DNA of 64,000 bases from CALSMU01 sp965230225 (GTDB taxonomy: Bacteria > Bacteroidota > Bacteroidia > Flavobacteriales_D > Parvicellaceae), in the NCBI GenBank assembly GCA_965230225.1, contig CBDDKM010000008.1, positions 124,001 to 188,000 of the forward strand, given 5' to 3'. Made by a program: the position numbers and the translations under genes. The notes below the pieces were generated by a model. It was not told where the DNA came from. It was given only the letters and a program-made list of their open reading frames with translations, and did not search any database. Of the stretch, positions 18,923 through 26,880 are shown in pieces. Numbering within the stretch: position 1 is the first letter of the stretch; every line of letters starts with the position of its first letter.

Positions 18923-19078
18923 ATGTTTTTGAAAAACCAAACGAAAGTGTTCGCAACGTGTGTGTTTATGCGACACGAAAATCTTTCTCTTACAGAATTC
19001 AATTGTGGCGTAGCGGTGGCTATGGGCAAAGTAATTCCAACGAGAATCCCAGCTTACAACCTTAATTCTAAAACCTAA
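18923..19078 (+). CDS. Possible small leader protein (51 aa)
   Basis: An open frame from ATG 18923 to TAA 19078 (starts MFLKNQTKVFATCVFMRHEN, ends AYNLNSKT). It stops six bases before the first clear gene of the operon and lies downstream of the -7 element at 18825. It has no recognised family. A hairpin can form within it (GTGT.CGC near 18950 with GCGACAC near 18970). It may be a real small protein, or the stretch may be an untranslated leader that happens to be open. Confidence 0.3.
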   Translation: MFLKNQTKVFATCVFMRHENLSLTEFNCGVAVAMGKVIPTRIPAYNLNSKT

Positions 19079-19083
19079 GATCA

Positions 19084-19275
19084 ATGGAAGCATTACTGGT
19101 CATCAACGGCATATTCGTCACTGTAGGCATCTTTCTTCTCAAAGAATTCCTTCATGACTTCAAAGACTTAAAGAAAACAGTCAATGAAATCAAAGGACAT
19201 ACCTCCGGTATGAAAGAGAAAGTGGAAACTAACCAAAAGCGAATAGAACAATTAGAGCAAAACAAACGAGCATGA
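19084..19275 (+). CDS. Small membrane protein with coiled coil
   Basis: 63 aa: one N-terminal membrane helix (about residues 3-20, ALLVINGIFVTVGIFLLKEF) then a charged coiled coil to the end (KKTVNEIKG, KVETNQKRIEQLEQNK). No family was recognised. It overlaps the next gene by four bases (ATGA), which fixes both frames. First clear member of the long rightward operon. Small membrane proteins with a helical tail are common in the virions of membrane-containing phages, but that is only a comparison. Confidence 0.7.
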   Translation: MEALLVINGIFVTVGIFLLKEFLHDFKDLKKTVNEIKGHTSGMKEKVETNQKRIEQLEQNKRA

Positions 19276-19772
19276 GTTTAGTCAAATACATCATCGGTGG
19301 AGGCATTGCCTTCTTTGCAGGAAGATACCTGATTAACCTCACTCGTGCAGGAAACAAGGCGGTCACCATGGTCAACGGAAAAATTGACCGTATTACACCG
19401 CAAGGCGTAGACGTCTCCTTAAGCTACAACATTAAGAATCCTACCCGATCCAGCTTAAGGATGACTCCGCCTCTCATAAAATTGAGTCACCAGGGAAAAG
19501 TCCTGGCTTCTTCATCCATGAAGACAGTGGACATTCCGGCAGATGCTAAAGACAGTAAGGGAAGAATTAAAATTCTACCTCACAATGAAACAGGTGAAAT
19601 TTCCACGCTGATAAACATTCCATACCTAAACCTAGTTGGTGTCGGTATTGGATTATGGAACAAGATCAATGATCCTAACCAGTCGGTTAAATTAACCATT
19701 GAAAGCAATGCTACTCTGTACACCTCTGTTGGAGTATTCCCTTATGATGACATCACCAACATTGAGCTATGA
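19272..19772 (+). CDS. Membrane-anchored LEA14-like beta-sandwich protein
   Basis: 166 aa. A membrane helix at residues 4-22 (KYIIGGGIAFFAGRYLINL) is followed by a beta-rich domain: NGKIDRITPQGVDVSLSYNI, KNPTR, PPLIKLSHQGKVLASSS, and later strands ending in ATLYTSVGVFPYDD. The order GV.V.L.Y.I.NP.. is like the LEA14/water-stress domain, an Ig-like sandwich. The match is by pattern. It overlaps both neighbours by four bases. A structural or envelope role is inferred. Confidence 0.7.
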   Translation: MSLVKYIIGGGIAFFAGRYLINLTRAGNKAVTMVNGKIDRITPQGVDVSLSYNIKNPTRSSLRMTPPLIKLSHQGKVLASSSMKTVDIPADAKDSKGRIKILPHNETGEISTLINIPYLNLVGVGIGLWNKINDPNQSVKLTIESNATLYTSVGVFPYDDITNIEL

Positions 19773-21562
19773 TTGCCTCTGGCCACCGACATATCAAAAG
19801 CGGAAAGGAGTTTAATTGCTTATTTCCAATACCGGAAGGTGATTCAATAAGCATCAAAAAAAGAGCGGTATTAGCAGATACCATCGGACTAATGAAAAAG
19901 GTAATCAAAACCACGTTGTCCGATACCTCTGAAATTGCTAAGCACCTTAAAGCAGGAAGCATAAGAAAAACCTGTCATCAAATCTGGAGCTGGTGTTATC
20001 ATCATTTTCAATACAAAAAGGATGAAGATGGAACCGAACAAGTCAGACGTCCTTCCAGATCCTGGCAAGACAGAAAAAAAGGAATTGATTGCGATTGTTT
20101 TAGTGTACTCATTGGGTCAATCCTAACCAACCTAAACATTCCATTCGTGCTTCGAATGACCAAATATGAAGCCCAGGAATATGAACACATTTACCCTGTG
20201 GCTTTAATGGGCAATCAGGAACTCATTATGGACTGCGTAGTGAATCATTTTAACTACCAAGTACCCTACACTCAAAAGAAAGACATTACCATGGAACTAC
20301 AATATCTAAACGGTGTCGATAATCGACATTTATTTACACCCAGCAATGCAGTCAACAACTATATAACTGATGACATTCTTGATGAAGTGGAGAATGAAAG
20401 TCCTCTTACCATTATTTATAACAATGACTTACCCATGGATGCTGAAGTATTGATGGAACAGGAATTAGAAGGATTAGAAGGTCGAGCTGAACGATTAGCA
20501 AGAAGAGATGCTCGTCAATCCAGAAGGGACAATGTTCCTCTTCGAGATAGAATCAAAGAAGGATTAAAGAAAGGAATACACAGCATTAATAAAGTGAATC
20601 CAGCAACCGCCTTACTTCGAGCGGGAATCCTCGCCAGCATGAAACTCAATATCTTTCAGGTAGCCTCCAAACTTCGATTTGCATACTGGTCTGATCAAAA
20701 AGCCAGAGAACAGCAAATGGATTTAAACAAGTTCAATGAACTCAAACGAATCCTGGAGAAAACTGAAAAGATCTTTTTTACAGCGGGAGGGAAAGCAGAG
20801 AACTTGAAAAAGGCTATCCTAACAGGAAAGGGGAATCAGAATAAAATGGTGTCGTTAAACGGACTTGGAGCAATCGTCACCTACCCTTCTGACTATGATA
20901 ACTTAAGTACTATCCTCGGACACGATCTCTATCAGGAAGTTACTTTGGACAATGGTTTAAATGGTCTAGGTGAAGTCACCACAGCAGCAGCTGTAACAGC
21001 AGCTTCCGGAGTGATGGCAACCATCGCAGGGATGATCAAAAAGCTTGGTGAGCTATTCAAGAAAGGTTCTAAAGCAAGTCAGTTATTACAACTTCAAAAC
21101 AATACAGAACAAACAGAGGAGAAAACCAGAAGGTTTTCAGTGAAGAACATTGTTTCACGCGTGGGTGATCTGATTCAGAAAAGAAAAGAGAGTCAAGCCG
21201 CTCTTCCTGAAAGCAGTAGTCTTCGACCATTACCGGACAATCCTGAAACAACCTTCATCCCGGATCAATCTCCTATGAAGGCTAAATCTAGCGAAATGGA
21301 GAGCTCTGACACCTCAGGCACTAACAACCAAAACTGGTTTCAAAAGAACAAGGCTCTGGTGCTTGGTTTGGGTGGGGTTCTGGCAGTCGGAGGAATTGCT
21401 TTAGCCATTAGTAAGTCCAAAAAGAGTAAATCACTAAATGGTCCTCCTAAAAAAGCGACTACCTCAAAACGTAAAAAACCAACTCGCAAAAAGAGAAAGA
21501 CCGTTTCGAGAAAACCCAAGAAAAAAACAACTCCTTCCATAGTTAAAGTGGAACTAACCTAA
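19769..21562 (+). CDS. Transglutaminase-like multi-domain protein with SLNG linkers
   Basis: 597 aa. Residues 1-200 form a transglutaminase/papain-like domain: Cys110 in GIDCDCFS, His140 in EYEHIYPV and Asp155 in ELIMDCV are spaced as in the Cys-His-Asp triad. A charged linker (about 225-265) leads to a helical domain (275-350, NPATALLRAGILASMKLNIF). SLNG lies at 362-365 and a related GLNG at 396-399; next comes an Ala/Gly-rich hydrophobic stretch (404-425), a low-complexity part, a membrane helix (528-548), another SLNG at 555-558, and a very basic tail rich in Lys/Arg. The family cleaves or cross-links peptides; cell-wall or self-processing activity is possible. Four-base overlap with the gene before it. 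Confidence 0.7.
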   Translation: MIASGHRHIKSGKEFNCLFPIPEGDSISIKKRAVLADTIGLMKKVIKTTLSDTSEIAKHLKAGSIRKTCHQIWSWCYHHFQYKKDEDGTEQVRRPSRSWQDRKKGIDCDCFSVLIGSILTNLNIPFVLRMTKYEAQEYEHIYPVALMGNQELIMDCVVNHFNYQVPYTQKKDITMELQYLNGVDNRHLFTPSNAVNNYITDDILDEVENESPLTIIYNNDLPMDAEVLMEQELEGLEGRAERLARRDARQSRRDNVPLRDRIKEGLKKGIHSINKVNPATALLRAGILASMKLNIFQVASKLRFAYWSDQKAREQQMDLNKFNELKRILEKTEKIFFTAGGKAENLKKAILTGKGNQNKMVSLNGLGAIVTYPSDYDNLSTILGHDLYQEVTLDNGLNGLGEVTTAAAVTAASGVMATIAGMIKKLGELFKKGSKASQLLQLQNNTEQTEEKTRRFSVKNIVSRVGDLIQKRKESQAALPESSSLRPLPDNPETTFIPDQSPMKAKSSEMESSDTSGTNNQNWFQKNKALVLGLGGVLAVGGIALAISKSKKSKSLNGPPKKATTSKRKKPTRKKRKTVSRKPKKKTTPSIVKVELT

Positions 21563-21573
21563 TACTGAACATC

Positions 21574-22236
21574 ATGAAAAAGAAAAAAAATAAAAAGAAG
21601 AACATCATCAAAAAATATAATGATGCCAGGGCTAAGAAAAACCTGAAAGTAACAGGAATGAAAACAGGTGTTGACTTAGTTGCAGGTGTTGGAGTTGGAA
21701 CTCTTGCAGGTTCTGCATTAGGTAGCCTCTCCCCTTTCATTGGAATACTCCTAATGGGAATTGGGCACTTTGCTGGAGATGAAAGTGGTGTCATTCGACT
21801 AACTGGCGCTTCTATGGCTGCTTATGGGTTAGCTTCAGCCGTAGAGAACAGAAACATCGCTCAGGCCACTACCGTCAATGGAATCAGTTTGGGGTCGGTC
21901 ACTGAAGGAACTAAAACCAGGTTACTCAAACTAAAAGAGAATTGGAAGCATGCTTTTTATCTGGATAAAATCGGTGGTAAGAAAACTGATGTCTCTGCTG
22001 AAAAAGCATTTGGAGCCATAGACATGGAGGCTTTGGACAATCTCGAAGCCATGGTCAAACGCTCTGCTGTTCAGTATGAAGCTGATAGAATCACGCAGGA
22101 AGACAATAGTCTTCTGGAACTAAACAACCCAACAGTCTTTGAAGACGAAACTGGTTCGTTGGTTTCTATCACCTCTCCTTCATTAGATGGTCACTTTTTA
22201 GAAGATGATCAAGAGTTTGATTTCTCCACCATGTAA
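21574..22236 (+). CDS. Glycine-rich membrane protein of the virus-like operon
   Basis: 220 aa. The N-terminus is extremely basic (MKKKKNKKKNIIKKYNDARA). Two adjacent hydrophobic, glycine-rich helices follow (VDLVAGVGVGTLAGSALGSL and PFIGILLMGIGHFAG, about residues 33-68), then a third weaker one. The C-terminal half is soluble and acidic. The sequence TVNGISLGS near residue 104 resembles the SLNG linkers of neighbouring proteins. No family was recognised. It precedes the possible capsid protein and may be a membrane-associated structural protein. Confidence 0.65.
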   Translation: MKKKKNKKKNIIKKYNDARAKKNLKVTGMKTGVDLVAGVGVGTLAGSALGSLSPFIGILLMGIGHFAGDESGVIRLTGASMAAYGLASAVENRNIAQATTVNGISLGSVTEGTKTRLLKLKENWKHAFYLDKIGGKKTDVSAEKAFGAIDMEALDNLEAMVKRSAVQYEADRITQEDNSLLELNNPTVFEDETGSLVSITSPSLDGHFLEDDQEFDFSTM

Positions 22237-22284
22237 GGGAGGAGAGTCAAATAAACATTAAAAATAAACCTAAATCATACTAAG

Positions 22285-22992
22285 ATGCTAAACGAATTAT
22301 TAGATTCTGAATACAACAATGTTGGTGAATTGTTTGGATTCGGAGAATTAGAAAAACTCACCAGACACTTGCCGGAAAGGCAAAAGATACAGGCCATTCA
22401 TCGATTGTCTAAACAGGTCAAAGCCTCCAGAAGGTCTAGAGGAGAAATGGAGAAATTCTTCAAACAACTTCCCAAACATGTTAAACAACAGCTGGTTAAA
22501 GGGTCATTAAGGTTGGCAGATTGGACCATTTACAGTGTTAAACAAATCCAATCCAAAACCATTAAAATGTTTGAGCCGCAAGATGATAAGGAAGTAGGCT
22601 TAAGAAACATCTCAAACGCCAAGCTTCCAAAAAACTCAGTTTTCTTAGTGAGTGCAGTTATCTTGCTTACTGGAACTTCAGCCGAGCCTGGTGACAAGGA
22701 GAAAAACAAAGCAATCAATTTTAGAAGCTTGTCCCTTGTTCCTGCCATTGCCAATGGTGAATTCAGTCTAAAAGCCAATAAGCGTCAAATCATTCCTGAG
22801 AACCAATCCAATAGAAGGTTCGTGACCGATAACGATCACACCATTCAACTAGGGTACTACAAACTGGATAACCCAAGGTTGATTCGTGATGAAGAGGTGA
22901 TCGAATTTGTCATCGAACTAGGAACTCAAGAAGGGATTCCTGCCGGACAATTCCTTTGGGCGGGACTAGACGGTACCGGAACCACACCGTAA
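22285..22992 (+). CDS. Possible major structural (capsid-like) protein
   Basis: 235 aa. Residues 1-100 are basic and helical (ERQKIQAIHRLSKQVKASRR). Residues 105-232 are beta-rich with short loops (NSVFLVSAVILLTGTS, FSLKANKRQIIP, DHTIQLGYYKLDNP, EVIEFVIELGTQ, GQFLWAGLDG), consistent with a jelly roll. The strand order and the final AGQF.W.GL.G remind me of tailless-phage capsid proteins, but no sequence family was identified. It has the largest flanking gaps in the operon (48 bases before, 126 after) and a strong hairpin just downstream, as expected for a gene expressed at a different level. Gene certain, role inferred. Confidence 0.55.
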   Translation: MLNELLDSEYNNVGELFGFGELEKLTRHLPERQKIQAIHRLSKQVKASRRSRGEMEKFFKQLPKHVKQQLVKGSLRLADWTIYSVKQIQSKTIKMFEPQDDKEVGLRNISNAKLPKNSVFLVSAVILLTGTSAEPGDKEKNKAINFRSLSLVPAIANGEFSLKANKRQIIPENQSNRRFVTDNDHTIQLGYYKLDNPRLIRDEEVIEFVIELGTQEGIPAGQFLWAGLDGTGTTP

Positions 22993-23026
22993 CGGTGATT
23001 TATTTGGATCAAATCATTTATAAAAA

Positions 23027-23055
23027 AGTGACTGAGAGCCTTGCTCTCAATCACT
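23027..23055 (+). terminator. Strong hairpin after the capsid-like gene (attenuator or processing site)
   Basis: AGTGACTGAGAG and CTCTCAATCACT pair over 12 positions with one mismatch around a CCTTG loop. No T-run follows, so a partial terminator, an mRNA stabiliser or a processing site is more likely than a full stop. Confidence 0.5.
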
Positions 23056-23118
23056 ACTACTACAGGTTTGACCAAATCTTAAAAAAGATCATTAATCTAA
23101 CTCAAATTTAGTAAAAAA

Positions 23119-23502
23119 ATGGGGTACAAACACAACATCATTAAAGAACGATTCGACCTACAGGTTGAATCACAAGATCAAACCATTAAAAAAGAATGGG
23201 AATTGGACAAGAATGCAGAGATTCTATTGGGTGTTGCTGTAACTTCTGATTACGATGAATTGCTGTACTATCGTGGTACTCAGCAAATGCAAATCAATGA
23301 TCAGGAATTGTTTCCTGAAGATTTTGAGAGTAAGCTTTTGATGACTGGGTTAAATGTTGCCCCCAACGATCGTATGGTTAAAGTGGGAAGGATTGATTCA
23401 GGAAATGGACTTGTGGAAGTTCGTTTTAAAGATGTCACCCATCCAAAGATAAAGTTTCAGCCCTATCGGGTTTCTTTCTACTTCTTTTCCAAACCAAGGT
23501 AG
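23119..23502 (+). CDS. Beta-rich structural-type protein
   Basis: 127 aa, almost all predicted strand: KKEWELDKNAEILLGVAVTS, LLYYRGTQQMQI, NGLVEVRFKD, KIKFQPYRVSFYFFSKP. A single jelly roll is plausible. No family was recognised. It lies one base before the next gene and follows the hairpin after the capsid-like gene. Its size and strand density fit a minor capsid, spike or vertex protein, which is an inference from context. Confidence 0.6.
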   Translation: MGYKHNIIKERFDLQVESQDQTIKKEWELDKNAEILLGVAVTSDYDELLYYRGTQQMQINDQELFPEDFESKLLMTGLNVAPNDRMVKVGRIDSGNGLVEVRFKDVTHPKIKFQPYRVSFYFFSKPR

Positions 23503-23503
23503 A

Positions 23504-23950
23504 ATGAGTAAAATTATTCTTCATCAAATACTGATAGGGAAAAGTGATACCAAACGTTCATTTCAAATTCGATTGCCTAATGGCATTTGTAAAGTAGAAG
23601 GAATTTTGGTGAGTTGCACCATTGGAACGATAGATCAATTAGCAGGCTCCCTTTGGCTTCGAATCCCGGAACAGCGAGATGTGTTTTACAATGAACTCGT
23701 CCACACCAATCCCCATGAGCAAAAGAGCATGGATTGGAAAACTGACAGCATTCTATCTCTTCAACCTGAGAAATGGTTTTCAGCAACTAAACAAAAGTTT
23801 TTCAAGATCGATGTTCCAATTGAAAACACCATCATTGAAGGATTCTACAAAGATGAATCCCAACAAGATTTCATCAAATACCAGGTCAGTATTTACCTGC
23901 AGTTAAAGGTAAATGCTAAACATAGCCCAAAGACAGTAAATAAATCATAA
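23504..23950 (+). CDS. Beta-rich structural-type protein
   Basis: 148 aa. Mostly beta with amphipathic strands (KIILHQILIGKS, FQIRLPNGICKVEGILVSCT, SLWLRIPEQRD, FFKIDVPIENTIIEGFY, IKYQVSIYLQLKVN). It resembles its upstream neighbour in general layout, though not clearly in sequence. No family was recognised. It may be another jelly-roll component of the same particle. Starts one base after the previous stop. Confidence 0.6.
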   Translation: MSKIILHQILIGKSDTKRSFQIRLPNGICKVEGILVSCTIGTIDQLAGSLWLRIPEQRDVFYNELVHTNPHEQKSMDWKTDSILSLQPEKWFSATKQKFFKIDVPIENTIIEGFYKDESQQDFIKYQVSIYLQLKVNAKHSPKTVNKS

Positions 23951-23968
23951 ATAAATGCCCGTTACGGG

Positions 23969-24286
23969 ATGGAGGAAGGAACTGCGATATTGATTGCTAA
24001 GTGCAAAATGCAAGAACTCGGAATTGAAGATTATTTACTTCGATACCGACACTTGAAACTGGACGACAATGAGACCTTGGAGATTCGGTCTGAGCATCAT
24101 TTATACATCCTGGTGACTCCCAAGCACTTTATCAAAGTAGAATCCAAAACGGGGATCTATGACACGCAAGATGAAGGACTCAATGAGCTACAATATGTCC
24201 ATCGAGGTATCATTAAAGTAATTAATCGATACCCCAGGCAAATTGATGTCAGGTTTCTACAAGTGATTCCTAAACGCAAAACATAA
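23969..24286 (+). CDS. Small hypothetical protein of the virus-like operon
   Basis: 105 aa, mixed alpha/beta: an N-terminal helix (GTAILIAKCKMQELGIEDYL) then strands (ETLEIRSEHHLYILVTPKHF, IKVINRYPRQIDVRFLQVIP). No membrane helix and no recognised family. The stop overlaps the start of the following gene by one base, so the two are likely translated together. Confidence 0.6.
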   Translation: MEEGTAILIAKCKMQELGIEDYLLRYRHLKLDDNETLEIRSEHHLYILVTPKHFIKVESKTGIYDTQDEGLNELQYVHRGIIKVINRYPRQIDVRFLQVIPKRKT

Positions 24287-25041
24287 TGGAAGACATTCGA
24301 CAAACACATAAAAGAAGAAACGGAGGTAAAATCTACAATGAGCCATTCAACCCTGATTCCATCGATCGGCTTCGACAAATGGTGCAGACCTTTCATGGGC
24401 AAGGTAAACCTAAAATTTACTGTGTACTGGTTGATGGAGAAATAGTCGTAGAGAAAAATGCAGATGCTGATCGCTTCGATGCTTACAAGGACTTTATGAG
24501 TGATCATACCAAGAAAGTAGAAGTGAGAATGTATATGGGCAACTCCCCTAATTGTAATCGGTACATCTTCCGAACTGCTAATGAACTTTCCGGTACTCCT
24601 GCGGATACCTTATCCATTGAAAAAGCACTGGAGCAACAACGTCTTCAAATGGAGCTGGAAACACTTCAAAAACTGCTCAAGAAGAAGAATAAGAAGATCA
24701 AACGATTGATCAAACAACAATCAGAAGCGGTTGGAACTCTGGACAACCTTTCTGGCTTCGCAGAAAAGGCTGTTCAACTCATTGGAATGTTTAAATCTGC
24801 TGGAGGTGTTCCTCCGACTCTTTCCGGTCCATCTCAACAGGAGCCAGTAGAAGTTCAGGTGGAAAGTTCTTCACCGGATGAACTTACTGAACAAGAGAAA
24901 CTTTACCTCTCCTTAGTGGATCAAATGGGGACGGATGGAATGGTTAAAGCTTTAAACATTGTGGCTCTATTTGTACAACACCCTGAATTGGAACAAACCC
25001 TTAATCAAGTATTACAACAAAAACTCAACAATCATGAATAA
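24286..25041 (+). CDS. Coiled-coil protein of the virus-like operon
   Basis: 251 aa. Residues 1-105 form a mixed domain (KIYCVLVDGEIVVEKNADAD, RMYMGNSPNCNRYIF). Residues 106-150 are a strong coiled coil with a lysine cluster (KKKNKKIKRLIKQQ). The last 50 residues form a helical unit (LVDQMGTDGMVKALNIVALF) similar to the next, 59-aa protein. No enzyme motif was seen. Overlaps the next gene by eight bases. Confidence 0.6.
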   Translation: MEDIRQTHKRRNGGKIYNEPFNPDSIDRLRQMVQTFHGQGKPKIYCVLVDGEIVVEKNADADRFDAYKDFMSDHTKKVEVRMYMGNSPNCNRYIFRTANELSGTPADTLSIEKALEQQRLQMELETLQKLLKKKNKKIKRLIKQQSEAVGTLDNLSGFAEKAVQLIGMFKSAGGVPPTLSGPSQQEPVEVQVESSSPDELTEQEKLYLSLVDQMGTDGMVKALNIVALFVQHPELEQTLNQVLQQKLNNHE

Positions 25042-25213
25042 GTATAAATTTTCAATCACCATCTCTGGAAGTAAACAGGAAGCTTCAGACAAAGTGAATG
25101 CTTTGGCTGTATTGGCTGCTCACTTATCTACTGACACCCTTAAAGCATTAGCTCATGTGGTGAAAACTGACCCCGCTAAAGTAAAACTGGCCAAACAGTT
25201 TTTGGGAGTTTAA
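25034..25213 (+). CDS. Small helical protein (59 aa)
   Basis: Starts at ATG 25034, inside the end of the preceding gene; an upstream in-frame ATG at 24959 would overlap that gene by 83 bases and is less likely. After a short strand pair it forms helices (NALAVLAAHLSTDTLKALAH, then DPAKVKLAKQFL) resembling the C-terminal unit of the 251-aa protein just upstream. Function unknown. Confidence 0.55.
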   Translation: MNKYKFSITISGSKQEASDKVNALAVLAAHLSTDTLKALAHVVKTDPAKVKLAKQFLGV

Positions 25214-25223
25214 TTAATTATTG

Positions 25224-25988
25224 ATGGATCCAAATGCTGTCATAGCTATTAAACAAGCTCAGCAGGAACGAAAAGTTGAGCAAAGGAATAATAGAAAATC
25301 CTGGTGGAGAAACCTTTCCCCTGAGCAAAGAAGGCTCATCAACAACATAGCCATTGGCCTTGGAATATCAGTAGTAGCAGCCATCGGAATCCATTTTGGA
25401 GTTCGATTCATTCGAAGTAAGGTGGCCATTTCTGAAGAGAACAAGAGCTTTGGAAAAGACAAGCATGCCACCTGGGCCAAACAGATTAAAAATGCTTTTG
25501 ACAACAATGGATGGTGGGGAACCAATGAAGTCATGCTCCGAACTGCGCTGTTGGAGATTCCTTCCAAAGAGGATTTTGAAAAGGTGAGAAAATCTTATCG
25601 ACACCTCTACAAAGGAGAAAACTTGGTGCAGACCATGACCTCTGAATTAAAGGACAGTGAGTACGATGAAATGCTCGCCATCATCAGTTCTAAACCCAAA
25701 CGTGCAAGAGATGCTCAAGCAGGAGCAGTGATTTTAGATCCTTTGGGATGGGCTAAGCGGTTTTATGCTGCCATGAGTTATGAGTGGTTAGGCTTTGGCT
25801 GGGGAACTGATGAAGATGCTATTCTTGCCGTTGTCAATGAAATCCCTACCAGAAAGGCTTTTTCTCAAACAGCCATGGCATACCACCAGAAATACGGCAA
25901 TCATTTACTCATTGACCTTCAAGGGGATTTGTCAGCCAGTGATTATTCATCCATTGCCAGAAAGATTCTGGCCAAACCTGAACAATAA
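25224..25988 (+). CDS. Membrane-anchored protein with two annexin-like repeats
   Basis: 254 aa from ATG 25224 (a TTG three bases upstream is also in frame). A membrane helix spans about residues 36-58. Two annexin-type repeats follow. The second is very clear: GWGTDEDAILAVV, then a helix, KYGNHLL, IDLQGDLSASDYSSIARKIL. Gly-x-Gly-Thr and the later acidic residue (Asp, 40 residues after the Thr) match the type II calcium site of annexins. The first has GWWGTNEVMLRTALLEI and LVQTMTSELKDSEYDEMLAII. Annexins bind acidic phospholipids with calcium. An anchored bacterial annexin in a mobile element is unusual and would fit a role at a membrane. Confidence 0.7.
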   Translation: MDPNAVIAIKQAQQERKVEQRNNRKSWWRNLSPEQRRLINNIAIGLGISVVAAIGIHFGVRFIRSKVAISEENKSFGKDKHATWAKQIKNAFDNNGWWGTNEVMLRTALLEIPSKEDFEKVRKSYRHLYKGENLVQTMTSELKDSEYDEMLAIISSKPKRARDAQAGAVILDPLGWAKRFYAAMSYEWLGFGWGTDEDAILAVVNEIPTRKAFSQTAMAYHQKYGNHLLIDLQGDLSASDYSSIARKILAKPEQ

Positions 25989-25989
25989 C

Positions 25990-26880
25990 ATGGAAAAGAA
26001 AAAAGGAAAATACATTTTGATCGGATTAGGAGTCATTGCATTGGGAACCGGAGGTTTTCTTCTGATCAAACACCTGAGCAAGAATAAGAGTAACTCCACC
26101 ACTCTTCCACCAGAGCTAGAAACTACCTTTCTACCTGAAGTTACCACCTCTAGACCAACCAGCAGTTCTTCTTCCGGTTTTCCTCTAAAAAAAGGAAGCA
26201 AAGGAGAACTGGTCAAAAAGTTGCAACAAGTACTTATCAAAGCTTACGGTAGTTCCATTCTTCCTCGGTATGGGGCGGATGGAGATTATGGTTCAGAACT
26301 GGAGTCAGCTCTTCGTTCTAAAGGATTGCCAACTGTAATCGATATAGACTCCTACTCCAAGATCATAAGCAAAGGAAGTTCTTCAGTTACCATTCCTCAA
26401 ACTTCCAGTTCTTTTAACCCTGTATCGGTTGCCAATCAACTTCGATTAGCCATTTTGGATGATAGCTTAAGCAGAGCCATCAGTGCATTAAAGCAAATGA
26501 ACACTGTTCAGGATTATACAGCAGTAAACAATGAATTCAAAAAGAAACCCATCGGCTTTGTTCGAAAAACCATTGTCACCGGACTTTTGCAGAACTTCTG
26601 GAAGACTACTGAAAAGAAACTACTCAACGATCAGTTCTATAGAATTGGACTAAAATACAACGGCTCTCAGTGGTCGCTAAATGGGTTATCAGGTATCGGA
26701 AGTAACCACATTAAAACGCTAGCTTCTTGCAAGGTCTGGAATGCCTTTGGCCAATCCATCATTGCACCCAAAGGAACCATTTTAGGTGAAGTGCTTTCCA
26801 TTGGAAACGGAGTCGCTGAATTCTCCACCCTGGACGACAAAATCCTATTTGTTAACACTAAATGCATCAGTTATGTTTAA
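25990..26880 (+). CDS. Membrane-anchored peptidoglycan-binding protein with an SLNG linker
   Basis: 296 aa from ATG 25990 (MEKKKGKYILIGLGVIALGT), one base after the annexin-like gene. A membrane helix (8-27) is followed by a Ser/Thr-rich linker and a peptidoglycan-binding-1-like domain (64-112: LKKGSKGELVKKLQQVL, GADGDYGSELESALRSKG). A helical domain (145-215) somewhat resembles an annexin repeat. SLNG lies at 229-232, followed by a C-terminal beta domain of about 60 residues. It probably contacts the cell wall during particle entry or release. Overlaps the next gene by eight bases. Confidence 0.65.
   Translation: MEKKKGKYILIGLGVIALGTGGFLLIKHLSKNKSNSTTLPPELETTFLPEVTTSRPTSSSSSGFPLKKGSKGELVKKLQQVLIKAYGSSILPRYGADGDYGSELESALRSKGLPTVIDIDSYSKIISKGSSSVTIPQTSSSFNPVSVANQLRLAILDDSLSRAISALKQMNTVQDYTAVNNEFKKKPIGFVRKTIVTGLLQNFWKTTEKKLLNDQFYRIGLKYNGSQWSLNGLSGIGSNHIKTLASCKVWNAFGQSIIAPKGTILGEVLSIGNGVAEFSTLDDKILFVNTKCISYV

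Noticed and set aside
18890..19093. A 67-codon minus-strand open frame
   Set aside because: It overlaps the start of a clear plus-strand gene and has no domain or start signal; a plus-strand leader explains the stretch better.
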